Shown piece after piece: positions 27,833 to 40,718 of a stretch of DNA of 59,551 nt. The stretch is from Penium margaritaceum (taxonomy: Eukaryota > Streptophyta > Zygnematophyceae > Desmidiales > Peniaceae): contig SZWC01000524.1 of assembly GCA_023375785.1 (NCBI GenBank), forward strand, positions 239,782-299,332, read 5' to 3'. The translations under genes were made by a program, and so were the position numbers. The notes below the pieces were generated by a model, which saw only the letters and a program-made list of their open reading frames with translations, was not told where the DNA came from and ran no database searches. Within the stretch, counting starts at the first letter, position 1, and each line of letters starts with the position of its first letter.

Positions 27833-28212
27833 CATAACACGAGTCACAAACGGTCAGAGGGGGAAACAATGGTCTGGGAATATCAGTTCTCAACTAGCAA
27901 GTACAACGACCTTCAATCAGTAGTAGCACGGTGTGGCTATCATGCACAATGACCGACCAAAGTAGGCATATGTACTGCCTTTGTCCAAAGAAATCCGCTG
28001 TGTGTGGTCAACATTGACAACTCATAACACGAGTCACAAACGGTCAGAGGGGGAAACAATGGTCTGGGAATATCAGTTCTCAACTAGCAAGTACAACGAC
28101 CTTCAATCAGTAGTAGCACGGTGTGGCTATCATGCACAATGACCGACCAAAGTAGGCATATGTACTGCCTTTGTCCAAAGAAATCCGCTGTGTGTGGTCA
28201 ACATTGACAACT
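27833..28212 (+). repeat. Perfect tandem duplication of one C monomer
   Basis: Two adjacent 190-bp C monomers read identically, including the private variant TTTGTCCAAAG (others have TTTGACCAAAG) and GGCTATCATGC. The HOR unit here therefore has seven monomers; the next register point is 190 bp late. There is no N between the copies, so this could be a very recent duplication or an assembly duplicate. Confidence 0.88.
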
Positions 28213-29162
28213 CATAATATGAGTCACAAATGGTCAGAGGGGGAAACAATGGTTTGGGAACACCAGGCATCAACTAGCAAGCAGAAGGACCTTCAATAAG
28301 TTGTGGCACGGTGTAGAAACCATGCACGATGACCAACCCAAGTAGGCGTATGTCACTGACCATGATCAAATAATGTCACTCAGTATGGTAAACCCTGAAA
28401 GCTCATAACACGAGTTTCAATTGGTCAGAGTGGAAGACAATGGTTTGTGAAAACTAGTTATCTAATAGCAAGTACAAATATATTCAATATGTAGTTGCAC
28501 AGTGTGGCTACCATGCACAGTGACCAACCAAAGTACGCATATGTCACTGACTATGACCAACACATTTCACTTCATGTGGTCAACGTTGACAACTCACAAT
28601 ACGAGTCACATATGGTCTAAGGGGGTAACAATGGTTTTGGAACACTGGCTGTCAACTAGAAAGTACAAATACCTTCAATACGTAGTGACACGGCGTGGTA
28701 GCCATGTACCGTGACAAACCAAAGTATGCATATGTCACTAACCATGACCAAACGAATTTCACAGTGTGTGGTCAACGTTGAAAACTTACAACATGAGTCA
28801 AAAATGGTCAGAGGGGGAAACAATGGGTTGAGAAAACTAGTTATCAACTAGCATGTACAAAGACCTTCAACAATTAGTGGCACGGTGTGGCTAGCGTGCA
28901 CAGTGACCAACCAAAGGATGCATACATCACTGACTATGACCGAAGAAGTCCACTATGCGTGGTCAACATTGAAAACTCGTAACACGAGTCACAAATTGTC
29001 ACAGGGAGAGAAAATGGTTTGGGAACCCTATGCATGGACTTGAAAGGACAAAGAACTTCAATACGTAGTGGCACGGTGTGACTACTATGCACACCAAACA
29101 ACCAAACCAGGCATATGTCACTGACCATGACCAAAGAATTTCAATATGGGTGGTCAAAGTTC

Positions 29163-29873
29163 TGTCTGGAATGCTGTCCTGGCATGCCCTGAACTGCCTG
29201 AGTGTGCACGGCTACTTAGTGCAAAGAGACTTCCAAGGGAGGTGTGTGCTTTGGGTCGCCACAACACCAAGTGTAGAATTCTGGCAGAATGCATGTTGCG
29301 GAAACTAAGAGAGGCTGCGAATCATGAATGGTTTGTTCTTTTGGTGAGATTGCATCAGATTCGTATAGCCTGTGATCTAAGCTTTCCAACGCATCCAAGC
29401 ACGCCCAAAACGGAGCAGTAGAGCCCCTGCTACGGCCGTCAAAGTAACCTTTGGTGGAGCCGCCCACCATGCCTTGCACGCTAGGCAACGGGAGGCGCTT
29501 CGACGATGACCCATCGGAGCGCCTTTCCTCGCCCAGAAGTCAAGGAGAAGTTCATCCCGGTCAAGGAGGTCCCTCTGGTCACTTTGTTCATGCCCCTGGT
29601 GCATTTGGAGTTCGTTGGAGACGAACTCGGACCACCGCAGTGGAATAATCCCGTCACTACTGACGGAGACCCAGATTCCACCCGCCGACCACCCGAACTT
29701 CGGATGAGGCTAACTTTCTGAATTCTCAACCAAATCGAGCAACTGAAAGCTTGAAAGTGCATGGCAAAATCCAGGGAGTCCAAATCTGCAATCAGATTAG
29801 ACATCCAACCACTCTCTAGTGGCTGAACCAGGAAAACGGCAAACGGCACCCATGGCAGGGACACTTATTAACA
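29163..29873 (-). repeat. 3' LTR of copia family 2 (711 bp)
   Basis: On the minus strand it starts TGTTAATAAGTGTCCC directly after the polypurine tract and ends ...CCAGACA at 29163. This gives a TG...CA LTR with TGT/ACA inverted ends. The outer flank is AGTTC (29158-29162), the candidate target duplication; its partner is lost with the 5' end. It shows no similarity to the 687-bp LTR of the other family. Confidence 0.75.
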
Positions 29874-29882
29874 ATTTCCCCC
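29874..29882 (-). other. Polypurine tract
   Basis: The minus strand reads GGGGGAAAT immediately before the LTR's TGTTAATA. A purine tract in this place is the plus-strand priming site in LTR retrotransposons and fixes the LTR start. Confidence 0.75.
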
Positions 29883-29917
29883 GTGCACCTTCCATGCCAG
29901 ATGCCTCATGCTCACTC

Positions 29918-30652
29918 TTACTCGTCCGCTCCTGCGCCTTCAAGCCCTTCACAGCTTGTCAACCCAAGCCCTGCAAGGCTGATGACATGCCGATCCTGGG
30001 GCTGCGCCTTGGTCAAGCAATCCGCGAGCATGTGCTTCGTACTGCAATGCTGCAGCACAACCTGTCCCTTCTCCACCATGTCGCGCACGTAGTGGTAGCG
30101 CACGTCAATGTGCTTCGTCCTCCTGTGCTGCGTCGGGTTGGTGGTCAGCGAGATGGAGCCGGTGTTGTCTTCTTGAACCACCGTAGGCTCCTGTTGCGCC
30201 ATGCCCAGCTCCCCAAGCTATATGCGGAGCCACACTGCTTCCTTGACCGCCTTGGCCAAAACGACGTACTCCGCCTCCACTGTAGAGGTGGCGACACATT
30301 CCTGCTTCCTGCTGCACCACGGGACCGCTGCACCTGCGAGGAAGAACACATAGCCAGAAGTGGACTTCCTCTTATCCACATCACCGGCGTAGTCCGCGTC
30401 AGTGTAGCAGACCAGCCGCAAGGGGTCTGACCTCCCCTTTCAGTCATACTTCAGGCACGCGTGCCGCGTTGCCATCAAGTACCGGAGGATGCGCTTCGCC
30501 GCCTGCCAGTGTAGTGGCCCAGGGTTGGCCACATACCTCCTCACCTGGCCCACCGCGTAGGCCAAGTCTGGCTGAGTTGCCACCATGGCATACATCAGGC
30601 TGCCGACCACAGATTGGTAGGGCACCTCCGCCATGTCCTCCTTCTCCGTCAG
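29918..30652 (-). pseudogene. Copia pol remnant: RT C-terminal end and RNase H
   Basis: In life this part of the polyprotein finishes reverse transcriptase and degrades the RNA strand of RNA-DNA hybrids. Visible motifs on the minus strand are VPYQSVVGSLMYAM (RT end, just inside the broken edge), CYTDADYAGDVDKRKSTSGY (first RNase H Asp), STVEAEYVVLAKA (catalytic Glu), QEDNTGSIS (third acidic residue), KHIDVRYHYVRD and ADCLTKAQ near the end. One frame is kept throughout but is cut by TGA at 30440-30442 and TAG at 30218-30220. The frame ends at 29918, 36 bp before the polypurine tract, so the true pol C-terminus is present. It starts inside the satellite junction and cannot be expressed as a polyprotein. 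Confidence 0.88.
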
Positions 30653-31146
30653 AGGGAAAAACAATGGTTTGGGAACACCAGGGATCAACTAGCAAGCACA
30701 AGGACCTTCAATAAGTTGTGGCACGGTGTGGATACCATGCACGATGACCAACCAAAGTAGGCATATGTCACTGACCATGACCAAATAATGGCACTAAGTA
30801 TGCATATGTCAACTCATAACACGAGTCACACATGGTCAGAGTGGAAGACAATGGTTTGTGAATACTAGTTATCGAGTAGCAAGTACAAATACATTCAATA
30901 TGTAGTGGCACATTGTGGCTACCATGCACAGTGACCAACCAAAGTATGCATATGTCAATGACCATGACCAACGAATTTCACTTCATGTGGTCAACGTTGA
31001 CAACTCACAACACGAGTTACATCTTGTCTGAGGGGGTAACAATCATTTCGGAACATTAGCTATCAACTAGAAAATACAAAGACCTTCAATACGTAGTGAC
31101 ACAGAGTGGTAACCATGTACATGGACAAACCAAAGTAGGCATATAT

Positions 31147-31790
31147 CACTAACCATGACCAAACGAATTTCACAGTGTGTGGTCAACGTTGAAAACTTAT
31201 AACACGCGTCACAAATGGCCAGAGGGGGAAACAATGGGGTGGGAACACTAGTTATCAACTAGCAAGTACAAAGTCCTTCAAAAAGCAGTGGCACGGTGTG
31301 GCTAGCGTGCACAGTGACCAACCAAAGGATGCATACGTCACTGACTATGACCGAAGAAGTCCACTATGTGTGGTCAACATTGACAACTCATAACACGAGT
31401 CACAAATAGTTAAAGGGAGTAACAATGGTTTGGGAACACCGGCTGGCAACTAGAAAGCACACAGACCTTCAATACGTAGTGACACGGTGTGGTAACCATG
31501 TACAGCGACGAACTAAAGTATGCAAATGTCACTAACCATGACCAAACGAATTTCACAGTGTGTGGTCAACGTTGAAAACTTATAACACGCGTCACAAATG
31601 GCCAGAGGGGGAAACAATGGGGTGGGAACACTAGTTATCAACTAGCAAGTACAAAGTCCTTCAAAAAGCAGTGGCACGGTGTGGCTAGCGTGCACAGTGA
31701 CCAACCAAAGGATGCATACGTCACTGACTATGACCGAAGAAGTCCACTATGTGTGGTCAACATTGACAACTCATAACACGAGTCACAAAT
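31147..31790 (+). repeat. Duplicated F-A dimer with a converted patch
   Basis: A stretch of about 260 bp (31147-31407) is repeated without visible change at 31530-31790, an offset of 383 bp or two monomers. It includes private variants AACACGCGTCAC, GGGGTGGGAACAC and CCTTCAAAAAGCAGTGG. The F part between the copies (about 31420-31550) instead matches the F monomer at about 32566-32695, sharing ACACCGGCT, GCACACAGACC and GACGAACTAAAGTATGCAAA. That offset is 1,146 bp, exactly one HOR. Confidence 0.85.
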
Positions 31791-34058
31791 ATCCAAAGAG
31801 AGAGACAATGGTTTGGGACCCCTATGTATCGACTAGAAAGGACAAAGAACTTCAATACGTATTGGCACGGTGTGGCTAATATGCACACCAAACAACCAAA
31901 CTAGGTATATGTCACTGACCATGACCAAAGAATTTCAGTATGGGTGGTCAATGTTCACCAACCATAACAGGAGTCACAAACGGTCAGAGAGGGAAACAAT
32001 GGTCTAGGAATATCAGTTCTCAACTAGCAAGTACAACGACCTTCAATCACTAGTAGCACGGTGTGGCTATCATGCACAATGACCGACCAAAGTAGGCATA
32101 TGTACTGCCTTTGACCATAGAAATCCGCTCTGTGTGGTCAGCATTGACAACTCATACTACGAGTCACAAATCGTTAGAGGGGGGAGCAATGGTTTGGGAA
32201 AACCAGGCATCAAATAGCAAGCACAAGGACATTCAAGAAGTTGTGGCACGGTGTGGATACCATGCACGATGACCAACCAAAGTAGGCGTATGTCACTGAC
32301 CATGACCAAATAATGTCAATAAGTGTGGTAAACTTTGACAACTCATAACACGAGTCACAAATGGTCAGAGTGGAACACAATGGTTTGTGAATAATAGTTA
32401 TCGAGTAGCAAGTACAAATACATTCGAAATGTAGTGGCACAGTGTGGCTACCATGCACAGTGACAAACCAAAGTATGCATATGTTACTGAGCATGACCAA
32501 CAAATTTCATTTCATGTGGTCAACGTTGACAACTCACAACACAAGTCACAGATAGTCTGAGGGGGTAACAATGGTTTGGGAACACCGGCTGTCAACTAGA
32601 AAGCACACAGACCTTCAATACGTAGTGACACGGTGTGGTAACCATGTACAGTGACGAACTAAAGTATGCAAATGTCACTAACCATGACCAAACAAATTCA
32701 CAGTGTGTGGTCAACGTTTAAAACTCATAACATGAGTCACAAATGGTCAGAGGGGGAAACAATGGGTTGGGAACACTGGTTATCAACTAGCAAGTACGAA
32801 GACCTTCAACAAGTATTGGCACGGTGTGGCTACCATGCACAGTGACCAACCAAAGGATGCATACGTCACTGACTATGTCCGAACAAGTCCACTATGTGTG
32901 GTCAACATTGACAACTCATAACACAAGTCACAAATTGTCATAGGGAGAGACAATGGTTTGGGAACCCTATGCATGGACTAGAAAGGACAAAGAACTTCAA
33001 TACGTAGTGGCACGGTGTGGCTACTATGCACACCAAACAACCAAACTAGGCATATGTTACTGACCATGACCAAAGAATTTCAGTATGGGTGGTCAACGTT
33101 CACCAACCATAACACCAGTCACAAACGGTGAGAGGGGGAAACAATGGTCCGGGAATATCAGTTCTCAACTAGCAAGTACGACGACCTTCAACCAGTAGTA
33201 GCACAGTGTGGCTAGCATGCACAGTGATCAACCAAAGTAGGCATATGTACTGCCTTTGACCAAAGAAATCCGCTGTGTGTGGCCAACGTTGACAACTCAT
33301 AACACGAGTCACAAATGGTCAGAGGGGGAAACAATGGTTTAGGAACACCAGGTATCAACTAGCAAGCACAATGACCTTCAATGAGTTGTGGCACGGTGTG
33401 GATACCATGCACGATGACCAGCCAATATATGCATATGTCACTGACCATGACCCAAGAATGTCACCATGTGTGGTAAACTTTGACAACCTATAACACGAGT
33501 CACAAATGGTCAGAGTGGAAGATAATGGTTTCTGAATACTAGTTATTGACTAGCAAGTACAAATACCTTCAGTTTGTAGTTGCACAGTGTGGCTACAATG
33601 CACAGTGACCAACCAAAGTATGCATATGTCACTAACCATGACCAAAGAAGTTCAGTTCATGTGGTCAATGTCGACAACTCACAACACGAGTCACAGACAG
33701 TGAGAGAGGGTAACAATGGTTTGGGAAGACTAGCTATCAACTAGAGAGCACAAACACCTTCAATACGTAGTGACACGGCGTGGTAACCATGTACAGTGAC
33801 AAACCAAACTATGCCTACGTCACTAACCATGACCAAAGGAATTTCACAGTGTGTGTTCAACGTTGAAAACTCATACCATGAGTCACAAATGGTCAAAGGG
33901 GGAGACAATGGATTGGGAACACTAGTTATCAACTAGCAAGTACAAAGACCTTCAACAAGCAGTGGCACGGTCTGGCTAGCATGTACAGTGACCAACCAAG
34001 GGATGCATACGTCAATGGCTATGACCGAAGAAGTCCACTATGTGTGGTCAACATTGAC

Positions 34059-34250
34059 AACTCACAACACGAGTCACAGATAGTCAGAGGGGGGGGTAAC
34101 AATTGTGTGGGAAGACTAGCTATCAACTAGAAAGCACAAAAGACCAATACGTAGTGACACGGCGTGGTAACCATGTAAAGTGACAAACCAAACTAGGCAT
34201 ATGTCACTGACCATGACCATAGGATTTCAGTATGGGTGGTCAACGTTCAC
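34059..34250 (+). repeat. Second hybrid F/B monomer
   Basis: It has the same architecture as 4773-4964: F header and body, a switch around ACCAAACTAGGCATATGTCA, a B end, and a following header AACCCATAACACGAGTCAC with CAAATGGTCAG instead of the usual C header. Length is 192 bp. Sharing the breakpoint and the following header variant makes common descent more likely than two separate events. Confidence 0.82.
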
Positions 34251-36332
34251 AACCCATAACACGAGTCACAAATGGTCAGCGGGGAGAAACAATGGTCTGG
34301 GAATATCAGTTCTCAACTAGCAAGTTCAACGACCTTCAATCAGTAGTAGCACGGTGTGGCTACCATGCACAATGACCGACCAAAGTAGGCATATGTACTG
34401 CCTTGGACCAAAGAAATCCACTGTGTGTGGTCAACATTGACAACTCATATTACGAGTCACAAATGGTCAGAGGGGGAAACAATGGTTTGCGAACACCAGG
34501 TATCAACTAGCAAGCACAATGACCTTCAATAAGTTGTGGCACAGTGTGGATACCATGCACGATGACCAACCAAAGTATGCATATGTCACTGACCATGAAC
34601 AAAGAATGTCATCATGTATGGTAAACTTTGACAACTCATAACACGAGTCACAAATGTTCAGAGTGGAAGATAATGGTTTCTGAATACTAGTTATTGAGTA
34701 GCAAGTACAAATACATTCAATATGTAGTGGCACAGTGTGGCTACAATGCTCAGTAACCAACCAAAAGTATGCATATGTCACTGACCATGACCAAATAATT
34801 TCACTTCATGTGGTCAATGTTGACAACTCACAACACGAGTCACAGATAGGCAGGGGGGGTAACAATGGTTTGGGAAGACTAAATACCAACTAGAAAGCAC
34901 AAAGACCTTAAATTAGTAGTGACACGGCGTGGTAACCATGTACAGTGAAAAACCAAAGTGGGCATATGTCACTAACCATGACGAAAAGAATTTCACAGTG
35001 TGTGGTCAACATTGAAAACTCATAATACGCGTCACAAATGGCCAGAGAGGGAAGCAATGGGTTGGGAACACTAGTTATCAACTAGCATGTACAAAGTCCC
35101 TCAACAAGCAGTGGCATGGTGTGGCTAGCATGCACAATGACCAACCAAAGGATGCATACCGAAGAAGTGTACTATGTGTGGTCAACATTGACAACTCGTA
35201 ACACGAGTCACAAATGTCCAGAGGGAGATACAATGGTTTGGGAACCCTATGCATTGACTTGAAAGCACAAATAACTTTAATACGTAGTGGCACGGTGTGG
35301 CTAATATGCACATCAAACAACCAAACTAGGCATATGTCACTGACCATGACCAAAGAATTTCAGTATGGGTTGTCAACGTTTACCAACCATAACACAAGTA
35401 AAAAACGGTCAGAGAGGGAAACAATGCTCTAGGAATATCAGTTCTCAACTAGCAAGTACAACGACCTTCAATCAGTATTAGCACAGTTTGGCTATCATGT
35501 ACAACGACAGACCAAAGTAAGCATATGTACTGCCTTTGACCAAAGAAATCCGCTGTGTATGGTCAAAGTTTACAACTCATACTACGAGTCATAAATGGTC
35601 AGAGGGGGAAACAATGGTTTGGGAACACCAGGCATCAACTAGCAAGCACAAGGACATTCAATAAGTTGTGGCACGGTGTGGATACCATGCACGATGACCA
35701 ACCGAAGTAGGCGTATGTCACTGACCAAGACCAAATAATGTCACTAAGTGTGGTAAACTTTGACAACTCATAACACGAGTCACAAATGGTCAGAGTGGAA
35801 GACAATGGTTTGTGAATACTTGTTATCAAGTAGAAAGTACAAATACATCCAATATGTAGTGGCACAGTGTGGCTACCATGCACAGTGACCAACCAAAGTA
35901 TGCATATGTCACTGACCATGACCAACAAATTCACTTCATGTGGTCGGCGTTGACAACTAACAATACGAGTCACAGATAGTCTGAGGGGGTAGCAATCATT
36001 TGGGAACACTGGTTGTCAACTAGAAAGCACAAAGACCTTCAATACGTAGTGAAAAGGCGTGGTAACCATGTACAGTGACAAACCAAAGTAGGCAAATGTC
36101 ACTAACCATGACCAATCGAGTTTCACAGTGTGTGGTCAACGTTAAAAACTCATAAAATGAGTCACAACTGGTCAGAGGGGGAAACAATGGGTTGGGAACA
36201 CTAGTTATCAACCAGCAAGTACGAAAACCTTCAACAAGTAGTGGCACTGTGTGGCTAGCGTGTACAGTGACAAACCAAAGGATGCATACATCACTGAATA
36301 TGACCCAAGAAGTCCACTATGTGTGCTCAACA

Positions 36333-36925
36333 TTGACAACTCATAACACGAGTCAAAAATTGTCAGAGGGAGAGACAATGGTTTGGGAACCCTATGCATG
36401 GACTATAAAGGACAAAGAACTTCAATACGTAGTGGCACGGTGTGGCTACTATGCACACCAAACAACCAAACTAGGCATATGTCACTGACCATGACCAAAG
36501 AATTTCAATATGGGTGGTCCACATTCACCAACCATAACACGAGTCACAAACGGTCAGAGGGGGAAACAATGGTCCGGGAACATCAGTTTTCGACTAGCAA
36601 GTACAACGACCTTCAATCAATAGTAGCANTTGACAACTCATAACACGAGTCACAAATGGTCAGAGGGAGAGACAATGGTTTGGGAACCCTATGCATGGAC
36701 TAGAAAGGACAAAGAACTTCAATACGTAGTGGCACGGTGTGGCTACTATGCACACCAAACAACCAAACTAGGCATATGTCACTGACCATGACCAAAGAAT
36801 TTCAATATGGGTGGTCCACATTCACCAACCATAACACGAGTCACAAACGGTCAGAGGGGGAAACAATGGTCCGGGAACATCAGTTTTCGACTAGCAAGTA
36901 CAACGACCTTCAATCAATAGTAGCA
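36333..36925. other. Single-N join with duplicated flanks (offset 297)
   Basis: N is at 36629. The 296 bp before it (36333-36628) and after it (36630-36925) are nearly identical, sharing rare variants GTCCACATTCACC, GGGAACATCAGTTTTCG and CAATCAATAGTAGCA. Differences cluster at the left end, as expected for low-quality read ends. This is probably an unmerged assembly overlap. Confidence 0.87.
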
Positions 36926-39900
36926 CGGTGTGGCTACCATGCACAATAACCGACCAAAATAGGCATATGTACTGCCTTTGACCAAAGAAATCCGCTGTGT
37001 GTGGTCAACATCGACAACTCATAACAAGAGTCACAAATTGTCAGAGGGGGAAACAATGGTTTGGGAACACCAGGTATCAACTACCAAGCACAATGACCTT
37101 CAATGAGTTGTGGCACGGTGTGGATACCATGCACGATGACAAGTTAAAGTATGCATATGTCACTGACCATGACCCAAGAATGTCACCATGTGTGGTAAAC
37201 TTTGACAACTCATAATACGAGTCACGAAGGGTCAGAGTGGAATATAATGGTTTCTGAATACTATATATTGACTAGCAAGTACAAATACCTTCAATATGTA
37301 GTTGCACAGTGTGGCTACAACACACAGTGACCAACCAAAGTATGCATATGTCACTAACCATGACAAAAGAAGTTAACTTCATGTGGTCAATGTTGACAAC
37401 TCACAACATGAGTCACAGGTATTGAGAGAGGGTAACAATGGTTTGGGAAGACTAGCTATCAACTAGAGAGCACAAAGACCTTAAATGCGTAGTGACAGTG
37501 CGTGGTAACCATGTACAGTGACAATCCAAAGTATGCATACGTCACTAACCATGACCAATCATTCCACAGTGTGTGGTCAACGTTGAAAATTCGTAACACG
37601 AGTGACAAATGGTCAGAGGGGGAAACAATGCGTTAAGAACACTAGTTATCAACTACCAAGTACAAAGACCTTCAACAAGCAGTGGCACAGTGTGGCTTGC
37701 GTGCACAGTGACCAACCAAGGATGCATACGTCACTGACTATGACCGAAGAAGTCCACTATGTGTGGTCAACATTGACAACTCACAACACGAGTCACAGGT
37801 ATTCATAAGGAGAAACAATGGTTTGGGAACCCTATTTATCGACTAGAAAGGATAAATAACTTCAATACGTAGTGGCACAGTGTGGCTAATATGCACACCG
37901 AACAACCAAACTAGGCCTATGTCACTGACCATGACCAAAGAATTTCCGTATGGATGGTCAACGTTCACCAACCATAACACGAGTCACAAACGGTCAGAGA
38001 GGGAAACAATGGTCTGGGAACATCAGTTCTCAACTAGCAAGTACAATGACCTTCAATGGGTAGTAGCACGGTGTGGCTACCATGCACAATGATCGACCAA
38101 AGTAGGCATATGTACTCCCTTTGACCAACAAAATCTGCTGTGTGTGGTCAACATTGACAACTCATAATACGAGTCACAAATGGGCAGAGGGGGAAATAAT
38201 GGTTTGACAACACCAGGGATCAACTAGCAAGCACAAGGACCTTCAATACGTTGTGGCACGGTGTGGATAACATGCACGATGACCAACCAAAGTAGGCATA
38301 TGTCACTGACCATGACCAAATAATGTCACTAAGTGTGGTAAACTTTGACAACTCATAACACGAGTCACAAATGGTCAGAGTGGAAGATAATGGTTTCTGC
38401 ATACTAGCTATCGACTAGAAAGTACAAATACCTTCAATATGTAGTGACACAGTGTGGCTACAATGCATAGTGACCAACCAAAGTATGCATATGTCACTGA
38501 CCATGACCAAATAACTTCACTTCATGTGGTCAATGTTGACAACTCACAACACGAGTCACAGATATTCAGGGGGGGGTAACAATGGTGTGCGAAGACTAGC
38601 TATCAACTAGAAAGCACAAAGGCCTTCAATACGTAGTGACACGGCCTGGTAACCATGTAAAGTGACAAACCAAAGTAGGCATATGTCACTAACCATGACC
38701 AAAAGAATTTCACAGTGTGTGTTCAAGGTTGGAAACTCATAACATGCATCACAAACGGTCAGAGGGGGAAACAATGGGATGGGAACACTAGTTATCAACT
38801 AGCAAGTATAAAGTCATTCAACGAGAAGTGGTACGGTGTGGCTAGCGTGCACAGTGACCAACCAAAGGATGCATAGGTCACTGACTATGACCGAAGAAGT
38901 GTACTATGTGTAGTCAACATTGACAACTCATAACATGAGTCACAAATGGCCAGAGGGAGAGACAATGGTTTGGGAGCCCTGTGTATCGACTAGAAAGGAC
39001 AAAGAACTTCAATACGTAGTGGCACGGTGTGGCTAATATGCACACCAAATAACCAAACTAGGCATATGTCACTGACCATGACCAAAGAATTTCAGTATGG
39101 GTGGTCAACGTTCACCAACCACAACACGAGTCACAAACGGTCAGAGAGGGAAACAATGGTCTGGGAATATCAGTTCTCAACTAGCAAGTACAACGACCTT
39201 CAATCAGTAGTAGCACGGCGTGGCTACCATGCACAATGACCGACAAAAGTAGGCATATGTACTGTCCTTGACCAAAGAAATCCGCTGTGTGTGGTCAACA
39301 TTGACAACTCATAATACAAGTCACAAATGGTTAGAGGGGAAACAATGGTTTGGGAACACCAGGCATCAACTAGCAAGCACAAGGACCTTCAATACGTTGT
39401 GGCACGGTGTGGATACCATGCACGATGACCAACCAAAGCAGATATGTCACTGACCATGACAAAGTAATGTCACTAAGTGTGGTAAACTTTGACAACTCAT
39501 AACACGAGTCACAAATGGTCAGACAAGAAGACAATGGTTTGTGAATACTAGTTATCGAGTAGCAAGTACAAATACATTCAATATGTAGTGGCACAGTGTG
39601 GCTACCATGCACAGTGACCAACCAAAATATGCAGATTTCACTGACCATGACCAACAAATTTCACTTCATGTGGTCAACGTTGACAACTCACAACACGAGT
39701 CACATATATTCTGAGGGGATGATACTGGTTTGGGAACACTGGATGTGAACTAGAAAGCACAAGGACCTTCAATACGTAGTGACGCGGCGTGGTAACCATT
39801 TACAGTGACAAACCAAAGTAGGAATATGTCACTAACCATGACCAAACAAATTTCACAGTGTGTGGTCAACGTTGAAACTCATAACATGAGTCACAAATGG

Positions 39901-40718
39901 TCAGACGGGGAAACAATGGGTTGGGAACACTAGTTATCAACTAGCAAGTATGAAGACCTTCAACAAGTAGTAGCACGGTGTGGCTAGCATGCTCAGTGAC
40001 CAACCAAAGGATGCATACGTCACAGACTATGACCGAAGAAGTCCACTATGTGTGGTCAACATTGACAACTCATAGCACGAGTCACAAATTGTCAGAGGGA
40101 GAGACAATGGTTTGGGAACCCTATGCATGGACTAGGAAGGACAAAGAACTTCAATATGTAGTGGCACGGTGTGGCTACTATGCACACCAAACAACCAAAC
40201 TAGGCATATGTCACTGACCATGACCAAAGAATTTCAATATGGGTGGTCCACATTCACCAACCATAACACAAGTCACAAACGGTCAGAGGGGGAAACAATG
40301 GTCCGGGAACATCAGTTATCGACTAGCAAGTAAGATGACCTTCAATCAATAGTAGCACGGTGTGGCTACCATGCACAATGACCGACCAAATTAGGCATAT
40401 GTACTGCCTTTGACCAAAGAAATCCATTGTGTGTGGCCAACGTTGACAACTCATATCACGAGTCACAAATGGTCAGATGGGGAAACAATGGTTTGGGAAC
40501 ACCAGGTATCAACTAGCAAGCACAATGATCTTCAATGAGTTGTGGAACGGTTTGGATACCATGCACGATGACCAGCCAAAGTATGCATATGTCACTGAGC
40601 ATTGTTGTTTATGCCCCTTTGGCCACTGCTATAGCTTAGCGGACAGGTTGGGCATGCACTGCTCCCTTCGAGTAAGTCCCCCATACCTGGCTCGTGGTGC
40701 AAGTCCAAACGCGACACC

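Larger units (their letters stand above)
5881..29157 (+). repeat. Satellite array block 2 (longest, most regular)
   Basis: This block holds about 20 HOR units in one orientation. Equivalent F-monomer points are spaced exactly 1,146 bp from 12655 to 17239. A one-monomer loss occurs near 18.2 kb, a 19-20 bp loss near 21185 and again near 25745, and a one-monomer gain near 28.0 kb. From 12.2 to 27 kb the D-E halves alternate version I (near 12290, 14600, 16880, 18970, 21240, 23530, 25805) with version II (near 13430, 15730, 18015, 20120, 22390, 24670, 26945). The block contains one N join (7336) and the telomere-repeat scar (12303). No genes are supported. Confidence 0.95.
29163..30652 (-). mobile_element. 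Ty1/copia retrotransposon, 3' part only (family 2)
   Basis: On the minus strand this reads: end of reverse transcriptase, RNase H, polypurine tract, 3' LTR. The LTR edge at 29163 begins TGTCTGG, so the LTR has TG...CA ends, and it abuts a type B monomer. The other edge, near 30650, is broken: copia sequence runs directly into a type D monomer inside a short stretch common to both (GTCAGAGGG, 30648-30656). The gag, protease, integrase, most of RT and the 5' LTR are missing, along with roughly one C monomer. The LTR length and sequence differ from the element at 40603, so this is a separate family. Confidence 0.85.
30653..40602 (+). repeat. Satellite array block 3
   Basis: The block begins in type D and ends in type D at the copia insertion point. 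It is less regular than block 2: versions I and II no longer alternate strictly (II near 30700 and 32230, I near 33380, II near 35650, I near 37100, II near 38230 and 39380, I near 40525). It contains an F-A duplication (31147-31790), a second hybrid F/B monomer (34059-34250) and an N join (36629). No genes are supported. Confidence 0.95.

Noticed and set aside
29163..29873. Host coding exons in the GC-rich stretch with overlapping open frames
   Set aside because: The stretch lies between a polypurine tract and a TG...CA edge, as an LTR should, and none of the frames has recognisable protein features.
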